From assembly GCF_024137025.1 (NCBI RefSeq), contig NZ_JAMYJR010000028.1:212040-276039 (forward strand): DNA of 64,000 nt, given 5' to 3'. The DNA comes from Paractinoplanes aksuensis (GTDB lineage Bacteria > Actinomycetota > Actinomycetes > Mycobacteriales > Micromonosporaceae). Below, one piece after another: positions 8,123 through 14,377 of this stretch. Under the pieces are notes generated by a model. That model ran no database searches and was not told the DNA's origin. It worked only from the letters and a program-made list of their open reading frames with translations. Numbering within the stretch: the stretch's first letter is position 1; every line of letters begins with the position of its first letter. The position numbers and the translations under genes are program-made.

Positions 8123-8965
8123 ATGGTCGACCGACGGGCGCTGCTGCGCGGATCGCTGTTCACGATGGCCGGGGCGGCCACCGCTTTTGCCGGGGCCGAG
8201 CCGGTCCGGCACTGGCTGGGGTGGGATCGGCCGCCGCTGGGTGGTGGGTACGCGTCGGCGGCCGACAACCTGGACGCGGTGGCGCACGGCGGGGTGCAGA
8301 TCCACTACTTCCGGCGTACGGAAGAGAAGTTGGTCGCGCTGACGTTCGATGACGGGCCGTTGCCGGAGTACACGCCTCAGTTTCTCGACGTGCTCGACGA
8401 GGCTCGGGTGCCGGCCACCTTCTTCGTGGTCGGGCGGCACCTCGACGAGCATGCGGGGCTCGTGCGGCAGCGGTTCGGGCGGCACGAGGTGGGCAACCAT
8501 TCGTGGTCGCACGACGACCTGGCCACCCTCGACCTGGCCGGCGCCCGGCGGGAGCTCGAGCGCACCCACGACGCCATCAAGCGGCACCTCGGCCGCGAAG
8601 CGACCCTCATGCGGCCCCCGTACGGGCATCTCGGTGGGTCGACCGTGCTGGCCGCCGACTCGATGGGTTACGACATCGCGCTGTGGTCGCATCAGATGCG
8701 TGAGCGCCGGTACGCCGGTGACCCCACCGCACAGGCCCAGGATCTGATCGACACTGTACGTCCGGGGGCGATCGTGCTGGCCCACGACGCTGGGGACAAG
8801 CGCCGCCTGGTCGCGCTGAACGCCCTGCCCGCAATGATCTGCGCCCTGCAGGAGAAGGGCTACCGCTTCGTGACTGTCTCGGAGCTCCTGGCCGACGGTC
8901 CCGATCAGGCCAGGGGCACGCGGAACCCGGAAATCGCGCTCAGCCGGACCGGGTTCCGGACGTAG
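8123..8965 (+). CDS. Exported polysaccharide deacetylase (NodB domain)
   Basis: Carbohydrate esterase 4-type deacetylase, 280 aa from ATG 8123. The N-terminus VDRRALLRGSLFTMAGAATA looks like a Tat or Sec signal, so it probably acts in the cell wall. NodB motifs are complete: TFDDGP (D76-D77), the metal-binding HSWSHDDL, RPPYGHLGG, and the C-terminal IVLAHD. A start at 8054 would add 23 residues before the signal peptide and is less likely. The last ~20 codons overlap head-on with the end of the minus-strand gene at 8905-9822, and residues after VSELLADGP may therefore be a read-through extension. Confidence 0.85.
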   Translation: MVDRRALLRGSLFTMAGAATAFAGAEPVRHWLGWDRPPLGGGYASAADNLDAVAHGGVQIHYFRRTEEKLVALTFDDGPLPEYTPQFLDVLDEARVPATFFVVGRHLDEHAGLVRQRFGRHEVGNHSWSHDDLATLDLAGARRELERTHDAIKRHLGREATLMRPPYGHLGGSTVLAADSMGYDIALWSHQMRERRYAGDPTAQAQDLIDTVRPGAIVLAHDAGDKRRLVALNALPAMICALQEKGYRFVTVSELLADGPDQARGTRNPEIALSRTGFRT

Positions 8966-9822
8966 CACTCGTGGCGCAGCCCGGCCGGTGAGGTGATTCC
9001 CCAGTCGCGGAAGGTGTCGACGGTGATCTGGGCGACCCGCGAGCCGCTGTCCGGTCCCAGGGGCAGCGTCGGGTAGGTGGTGTACTCGGTCGTGTTGTAC
9101 ACGAGCGAGTACACGGTGACACCGTCGGCGTTGAACCCGCCTGCCACGGCATGGTCGCCCGTCGCCTCGGAGATCTCCCAGCCCACGTGGGGCACGTGGT
9201 CGATCAGAGTAGGCACGTCCGAGGCCAGCGAGACGAACAGGTCGCGCAGGCTCGACTCGAACTCGTCCCAGGTCGTGGCCGGCCCGGCCTCATAGATCAT
9301 CATGCCGTCCAGCGACTTGGCCGCGGCGCTGTTCACGTCGGGCTCGGCGTTCCAGAGGTGGGCGGGCCGCCAGCCCGGGAGGTACTCCGCGTTCTTGTAC
9401 TCCTCCTCCTCGGCCGGCTCGGTCGGCTCCACCCGCAGGGTGACCGACGAGCGCCGGAGGTTGCGTTCCAACCGCACCCGTGGACGGCGCCAGAACGTCC
9501 ACGCGTCCGGGCCGCCGACCATCGCCGGCGGTCCGAGCACGGCGACAACGGCAGCCAGGGTGGCTGCGTGCAGTTCCGCCAGCGCCTCGGGGGCGCAGGT
9601 CTCGGACACCTCGAGATCGGTCTGCTCGCCGAAGCCGAACTCGTCCTGGCCGTAGCTGATCTTCATGGACCGCGCCTTCAGCGGGCCACCCGTCTCGAGA
9701 GGCAGGCTGTACTCGCCGTCCTGGACGGACCACCCGGCGGCGCCGGCGATCCGCTCGATGTCGGCCCGCGACCACGCCCCGAAGTCCTGACCGACGAGCA
9801 TCCCCGCAATGTTCTGGATCAT
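8905..9822 (-). CDS. Hypothetical protein, 305 aa
   Basis: Not recognised with certainty. Visible features are an acidic cytoplasmic protein without signal peptide or membrane segments; an N-terminal unit (about 1-135) starting MIQNIAGMLVGQDFGAWSR with GWSVQDGEYSLPLETGG; a low-complexity acidic hinge PTEPAEEEEYKNAE; and a C-terminal half (about 180-305) with TTWDEFESSLRDLFVSLASD and VYSLVYNTTEYTTYPTLP. The layout resembles actinobacterial DUF6301-like or immunity-type proteins, but this is a guess. A -10-like TACCAT sits 7 nt before the ATG. The 3' end overlaps the convergent deacetylase gene by 61 bp. Confidence 0.65.
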   Translation of the reverse strand: MIQNIAGMLVGQDFGAWSRADIERIAGAAGWSVQDGEYSLPLETGGPLKARSMKISYGQDEFGFGEQTDLEVSETCAPEALAELHAATLAAVVAVLGPPAMVGGPDAWTFWRRPRVRLERNLRRSSVTLRVEPTEPAEEEEYKNAEYLPGWRPAHLWNAEPDVNSAAAKSLDGMMIYEAGPATTWDEFESSLRDLFVSLASDVPTLIDHVPHVGWEISEATGDHAVAGGFNADGVTVYSLVYNTTEYTTYPTLPLGPDSGSRVAQITVDTFRDWGITSPAGLRHECYVRNPVRLSAISGFRVPLA

Positions 9823-9829
9823 GGCGACG

Positions 9830-9835
9830 ATGGTA
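9830..9835 (-). promoter_or_regulatory. -10 element of a leaderless promoter
   Basis: On the minus strand TACCAT stands 7 nt before the ATG at 9822, the same arrangement as several other genes here. Confidence 0.35.
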
Positions 9836-9852
9836 GTGAGGACGATGGATCG

Positions 9853-10719
9853 TCACTGTCCCGTCGTGGTCCTGACCTCGGGCGCGGAGCTGTGGGCGGG
9901 CAGACCGGCCGAGGCCAGCAGGGCCAGCTTGTCGGCGTCGCTGGAGCCGGCGTCGGGGTGAAGGACGACCAGCATCAGGCTCTCGGCCCCGGCGATGGTC
10001 AGCCTCTCCCGGTTGAGGGTCAGCTCGCCGACCTGCGGGTGCTCCAGCCGGATCGGGGTGCCGTGCTGGCCGCGTACCTCGTGACGGGCCCACAACTGCC
10101 GGAAGCGGGGGCTGGCCAGCGACAGCTCACCGGTGATCTCGATGAACCGCGGGTCGTCGGTGTCGGTGCCCACGGCCTGCCGCAGGTTGGCCACGAAGCA
10201 TTCCGTGACGTTCTTCCACTCCGGGTACAGCGCCTGCTCGTTCGGGTCGAGGAACAGGTCGAGCAGCTGGTTGCTGCCCGCCGCGATGCGCGGGGAGAGC
10301 GCCCGGGCCAGCCGGTTCGAGGCCAGGATGTCGAAATAGCGGTCCTCGATGAAGGCCGGCTGCACCAGCGAGTCGAGCAGTTTGAGTACGCCCGCCGGCG
10401 GCGTCTCGCGACGGCGGGGCCGCCGCCGGCGCTGCCGGGTCGCCTCGCCGACCAGCGACAGCAGGTGGGCCAGGTGGTCGTCGTCGAGCCGGAGCACCCG
10501 CGCGATCGACTCGAGCACCTGGGCCGACGGGTTGCGGTCGCGGCCGCGTTCGAGCCGCAGGTAGTAGTCGGCGCTGATGCCGGCCAGCATCGCGACCTCC
10601 TCGCGCCGCAGCCCCGGCACCCGCCGCACGCCGACCTCGGGGATGCCCGCCTGCTCGGGCGTCACCAGCTCGCGCCGGGCCCGCAGGAAGGCCCCGAGGG
10701 CGTTGGTCGTCTCGTTCAC
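9853..10719 (-). CDS. XRE-type regulator with MmyB-like ligand-binding domain
   Basis: A 288-aa helix-turn-helix regulator starting at GTG 10719. Residues ~11-75 form the HTH: FLRARRELVTPEQAG, then RRVPGLRREEVAMLAGISADYYLRLERGR, a hallmark of the actinobacterial XRE/MmyB group. Residues ~110-270 are the MmyB-like sensor fold (ASNRLARAL, GELSLASPRFRQLWARHEV, LTLNRERLTIAG), which in related proteins binds a fatty-acid-like ligand. It is divergent from the SDR gene at 10824, and this class typically controls a neighbouring short-chain dehydrogenase, so the SDR is the likely target. A -10-like TACGCT precedes the GTG by 6 nt. Confidence 0.88.
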   Translation of the reverse strand: MNETTNALGAFLRARRELVTPEQAGIPEVGVRRVPGLRREEVAMLAGISADYYLRLERGRDRNPSAQVLESIARVLRLDDDHLAHLLSLVGEATRQRRRRPRRRETPPAGVLKLLDSLVQPAFIEDRYFDILASNRLARALSPRIAAGSNQLLDLFLDPNEQALYPEWKNVTECFVANLRQAVGTDTDDPRFIEITGELSLASPRFRQLWARHEVRGQHGTPIRLEHPQVGELTLNRERLTIAGAESLMLVVLHPDAGSSDADKLALLASAGLPAHSSAPEVRTTTGQ

Positions 10720-10725
10720 GGATCC

Positions 10726-10731
10726 AGCGTA
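10726..10731 (-). promoter_or_regulatory. -10 element of a leaderless promoter for the XRE regulator
   Basis: TACGCT on the minus strand with a 6-nt gap to GTG 10719. The 104-bp space to the divergent SDR gene must also hold that gene's promoter and any operator. Confidence 0.45.
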
Positions 10732-10823
10732 GGTCGGCGTCCCGCGAACAGAGGGGGTCCTGCGACACCCCAGGCTGAAGAGGGCTCTGCCTGCCGGCCC
10801 GGGCCCGAGCGAACCTCGGTGAC

Positions 10824-11510
10824 ATGACCATCACACTGATCACCGGGGCCAACAAGGGCATCGGTTTCGAGACCGCCCGGCAGCTTCTGGACCTGGGCCA
10901 CACCGTCTATGTGGGGGCCCGGGACGCCGTACGGGGTGAGAAGGCCGCCGCCGATCTCGGCGCCCGCTTCGTCCAGCTCGACGTGACCGACGACGACTCG
11001 GTGCGGGCGGCGCTGGCGACGGTCGGCGCCGACGAGGGCCGCCTCGACGTGCTGGTGCACAACGCGGGCATCCTGGCCGCCGGCGACCTCGACGGCCCGG
11101 CCGCCCTGCGCGCGTTCGACACCAACGCGGTGAGCGTCGTGCGGGTCACCGAGGCCGCGCTGCCCCTGTTGCGCGAGTCCGCCAACCCCACGGTCGTCAC
11201 CGTCTCGAGCAGCATGGGCTCGTTCTGGGCCGTGACCAACCCCGAGCGTCCCGAGTACGGCCTGCCGCTGGCCCTCTACGCGGCGTCCAAGGCGGCCGCC
11301 ACCATGCTCACCGTCCAGTACGCCAAGGCCCACCCGGGCATCCGGTTCAACGCGGTCGAGCCGGGCGCCACCGCGACCGACATGACCGCCGCCTTCGGCA
11401 TCGGCCGCCCGGTGGCCGAGAGCGCCCGCGTCGTGGTCGGCCTGGCCACCCTCGGCCCGGACGGCCCGACCGGCACCCTGCGGGACGAGAACGGGGTGCT
11501 GCCCTGGTGA
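10824..11510 (+). CDS. Short-chain dehydrogenase/reductase (SDR)
   Basis: A 228-aa classical SDR. The cofactor motif TGANKGIGFETARQLLDLG is at residues 7-25, with D60 in QLDVTDDDSV, NAG (around 83) and the active-site S/Y/K set in VSSSMGS, YAASKAA (around 152). The C-terminus FNAVEPGATATDM is normal. The arginine in VGARDAV suggests NADP(H) preference. The substrate is unknown. It is divergently oriented from the XRE regulator, its probable controller, and is followed after 27 bp by an independently promoted OsmC gene. Confidence 0.88.
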   Translation: MTITLITGANKGIGFETARQLLDLGHTVYVGARDAVRGEKAAADLGARFVQLDVTDDDSVRAALATVGADEGRLDVLVHNAGILAAGDLDGPAALRAFDTNAVSVVRVTEAALPLLRESANPTVVTVSSSMGSFWAVTNPERPEYGLPLALYAASKAAATMLTVQYAKAHPGIRFNAVEPGATATDMTAAFGIGRPVAESARVVVGLATLGPDGPTGTLRDENGVLPW

Positions 11511-11524
11511 CGCCCGGGGGCGCG

Positions 11525-11530
11525 TAGCGT
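11525..11530 (+). promoter_or_regulatory. -10 element of a leaderless promoter
   Basis: TAGCGT precedes the OsmC ATG at 11538 by 7 nt; no Shine-Dalgarno sequence fits in the gap. Confidence 0.4.
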
Positions 11531-11537
11531 CGCGGCC

Positions 11538-11984
11538 ATGAGCCACGAGAACCAGCGGTCGGTCGAGATCGAGCGGACCGGCGAGGGCGCGTACGACGTC
11601 CGGAACGTCCGCGGTGGGGTCATTCCCCTGGGCACGGGCGACGACGAGCGGTTCACGCCGGTCGAGCTGCTGCTCGCGGCGATCGGCGGGTGCTCGGGGA
11701 TCGACGTCGACGTGGTGACCAGCCGCAAGGGCGAGCCCGAGCGGTTCCTGATCCGGGTCCGGGGCGACAAGGTGCGGACCGCGGACGGCGAGAACCGGCT
11801 CGAAAACCTGGAGGTCGAGTTCGACCTCGCGTTCCCGCCCGGGGAAGCGGGCGACCGGGCGCGGGCCGTCGTGCCCCGGGTGATCCGGCAGTCGCACGAC
11901 AAGCTGTGCACCGTCACCCGAACCGTCGAGGCGGGCACGCCGGTCTCGACGTTCCAGACCGGCGCCGTCACCTCGCCGCAGTAG
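11538..11984 (+). CDS. OsmC/Ohr family protein
   Basis: A 148-aa OsmC-fold protein. The conserved cysteine of the helical region is in LLLAAIGGCSGIDVDVVTSRKGEP, and the second is in HDKLCTVTRTVEAG near the C-terminus; in this family the pair reduces organic hydroperoxides. The N-terminal part lacks the Ohr-specific pattern, so it fits the YhfA/OsmC branch, where function is less clear. It lies just upstream of the CorA gene (26 bp) and may be read together with it, although CorA has its own good ribosome-binding site. Confidence 0.82.
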   Translation: MSHENQRSVEIERTGEGAYDVRNVRGGVIPLGTGDDERFTPVELLLAAIGGCSGIDVDVVTSRKGEPERFLIRVRGDKVRTADGENRLENLEVEFDLAFPPGEAGDRARAVVPRVIRQSHDKLCTVTRTVEAGTPVSTFQTGAVTSPQ

Positions 11985-12010
11985 GCTCCCGGCCGGGGGT
12001 GGAGGCAATC

Positions 12011-13075
12011 GTGGACGGGCGACGCACCTGGCAGCCGCCGCGGCCGGTCGTGCGGGGCCGGGCCGACCACACCGCGATCGTGGGCTGCGAGCTCTACGTC
12101 GACGGGGTGGCCGTCGAGAGCCCCGGCCCGGCCGCCGACCTGGCCGGGCTCTACGAGCGGGCGTGCGAGCACGAGGGCGCCTTCGTGTGGCTCGGGCTGC
12201 ACGAGCCGACCGAGGCCGCGCTGACCCGGGTGGCCGAGGTGTTCGGGCTGCATCCGCTGGCCGTCGAGGACATCCTGCACCGGGAGCAGCGGGTCAAGAT
12301 CGAGCGGTACGAGGATGTCTTCTTCCTCGTTGTCCGGGCCGCCCAGTACGTCGAGCACGAGCGGGTCACCGCCACCAGCGAGATCGTCAGCACGGGGTTC
12401 GTCCGGCTCTTCGTCGGCCCGAACTTCGTCATCACCGTCCGCCAGGGCACGGTCATGGAGCTCAGCTCGCTGCGGGCCGACCTCAGCCGGGACGCGCGGG
12501 CGCTGGCCCAGGGCCCGTGGTCGGTGGTGCACGCGATCCTCGACCGGCTCGTGGATGCGTACGTCGACATCGCGGCGGCCCTGCAGCTCGACATCGAACT
12601 GACCGAGGCGGCCGTGTTCGCCCCTGGCACACCGGTCACTGTCGAACAGGTCTACCAGCTCAAACGCCAGCTGATGAAGTTCAAGGCGGCGGTGCTGCCG
12701 CTGCAGCGCCCGCTGGCCGCGCTGACCGGCAAGCAGTTCGCCGACCTGCCGAAAGAGATCCGCCGCTACTTCAGCGACGTCGCCGACCACCACATCGCCG
12801 CGGTCGAACAGGTGGTCGCGTTCGACGACGTGCTGAACGCGCTGCTGCAGGCCCGCCTGGCCCAGCTCACCGTCGAGCAGAACAACGACCTGCGCAAGAT
12901 CGCATCGTGGGCGGCCATCGCGGCCCTGCCGACCGCGATCGCCGGCATCTACGGCATGAACTTCACCCACATGCCCGAGCTGACCTCCCGCTACGGCTAC
13001 CCGACGGTCCTGCTGCTCGTGCTGGTCAGCGCGTTCGCCCTGCACCGGGTGCTGCGCCGCGCCGGCTGGCTGTAG
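12011..13075 (+). CDS. CorA-family Mg2+/divalent cation transporter
   Basis: A 354-aa protein starting at GTG 12011, supported by GGAGG at 12001-12005. The long cytoplasmic N-domain contains WLGLHEPTEAALTRVAEVFGLHPLAVEDILH, typical of CorA, and the stalk helix runs through VEQVYQLKRQLMKFKAAVLP. Two C-terminal membrane helices flank the pore signature GIYGMNF (around 315). The loop after it reads THMPEL rather than the usual MPEL alone, within normal variation. The gene ends five bases before a decayed kinase pseudogene begins, so its downstream neighbourhood has been rearranged. Confidence 0.92.
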   Translation: MDGRRTWQPPRPVVRGRADHTAIVGCELYVDGVAVESPGPAADLAGLYERACEHEGAFVWLGLHEPTEAALTRVAEVFGLHPLAVEDILHREQRVKIERYEDVFFLVVRAAQYVEHERVTATSEIVSTGFVRLFVGPNFVITVRQGTVMELSSLRADLSRDARALAQGPWSVVHAILDRLVDAYVDIAAALQLDIELTEAAVFAPGTPVTVEQVYQLKRQLMKFKAAVLPLQRPLAALTGKQFADLPKEIRRYFSDVADHHIAAVEQVVAFDDVLNALLQARLAQLTVEQNNDLRKIASWAAIAALPTAIAGIYGMNFTHMPELTSRYGYPTVLLLVLVSAFALHRVLRRAGWL

Positions 13076-13078
13076 GTC

Positions 13079-14231
13079 AGCGGGTCCGAGGCGATCACCC
13101 CGGGGTCCTCGCCGCCGACTCCGAGAGCGACGCCCCCTACCTGGTCGTGGAATACGTCGACGGCCCCAGCCTGCAAGAGATGATCGACGAGCGCGGCCCG
13201 ATGTCGCCCGGAGATCTGCACAGCGTGGCGGTCGGCGTCGCGACTGCCCTCACCGCGATCCACGGCGCCGGCGTCATCCATCGCGACCTGAAACCGGCCA
13301 ATGTGCTGCTTTCGCTCGGTCTGCCCAAGGTGATCGACTTCGGTATCGCCCGGGCCCTCGGGGGCATCACGCAGCACACCCGGCCGGGCCAGTGGATGGG
13401 CACTGTCGACTACATGGCGCCCGAACGGCTCGACCCGAGCGTCGGTCCCGACTCACCGGCGGCCGACATCTTCGCCTGGGGTGCCGTGATCGCGTTCGCC
13501 GGCACCGGCCGCGTCCCGTTCGGCGGCGACACCCCGGTGGCGGCCATGGCTCGGGTACTCACGAAACCGCCGCACCTGTCCGGCCATCCGGCCTCGCTGG
13601 TCGCCGCGGCCCTCGACAAGGACCCCCGAAAGCGGCCGACCGCGAACGAGCTGCTGCAACGGCTTCTCCTCGTGCAGACGCCGGAGCTGCTCACTGTCGA
13701 CACCCCGAGCCCGATTGCGGCCGGGAGCTCGGCGTCGCCCGTGGAACCGGTCCTGCCCGCCTTACGGGACCACCGGGAGACCGGTCGCTTCGGCGCCCGT
13801 GACCTGCTGGAACAGATCATCGCCGAGAGCCCGCCGCAGGCGCCGCGCGTGGTGGCGCCGAGGTCACCGTCAACGTCAGCCTGGTCGGCCATGACTCCTG
13901 CGCCATGGTGTGGTTCCGCCACCACGAGACCCACGGCTACCAGCTGACCGCCTGTGCTGACACCCTCGAGCTGGAGGAGCGGAACGGCGCGGTGCTGACC
14001 TCGATCGGCCGCACGTCCGCGGTCCCGCTGACGCCGAACGCGCCCCACGCCCTGACCGTCACGATCAGCGGCACCCACGCCACCGTCGCGGTCGACAACA
14101 ACACGGCCGTGCAGGCGTCCGTCGCCAACCCCGGCCTGACCTCCGGGCGGGTCCAGCTCGGCGTCACCAACGACGACCCGGTCACTGCGGCCGAGGTGTC
14201 GTTCGCCGGCGTGGAGGTGCGAACCGGCTGA
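13079..14231 (+). pseudogene. Remnant of a Ser/Thr protein kinase with an extracellular lectin-like domain
   Basis: From about 13080 to 13860, frame 1 encodes a kinase domain that begins in mid-domain (VRGDHPGVLAADSESDAPYL). The glycine-rich loop, catalytic lysine and any start codon are absent. HRDLKPANVLL, DFGIARALGG and YMAPERLD are intact. Around 13855-13865 the frame shifts, and 13866-14231 encodes a C-terminal domain (VNVSLVGHDSCAMVWFRHHE to AEVSFAGVEVRTG) like the concanavalin-type sensor ends of actinobacterial kinases. The transmembrane linker expected between the two parts is missing. I read this as a kinase gene with a 5' truncation, an internal deletion and a frameshift. Confidence 0.8.
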
Positions 14232-14239
14232 TCGACCCC

Positions 14240-14377
14240 CAGGCGTACTCGACCGGGTTGGGGACGGCCGGAGGCGCGTACTGCGGTCGGTACCGCGCCG
14301 GCTCGGAACAGCGTCGCCGCCGGCCGGACGGCGCCGGTCAGGCCGGCCGTCGTGGCCGGGAAGGTCCAGGTCCGGTC
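14240..14377 (-). pseudogene. Duplicated fragment of the HAAS-like membrane protein gene (20921-21922)
   Basis: Minus-strand translation gives DRTWTFPATTAGLTGA, AGAVPTAVRASGRPQP and RVRLGV, closely matching DRTWTFPATAAGLTGT, AGAVPRAVRASGRPHL and KYAWAAL of the intact gene (its bases about 21481-21619). Only about 46 codons are present. The fragment overlaps the last 40 bp of the FtsX-like gene ending at 14338 and supplies its stop codon in another frame. Confidence 0.8.
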
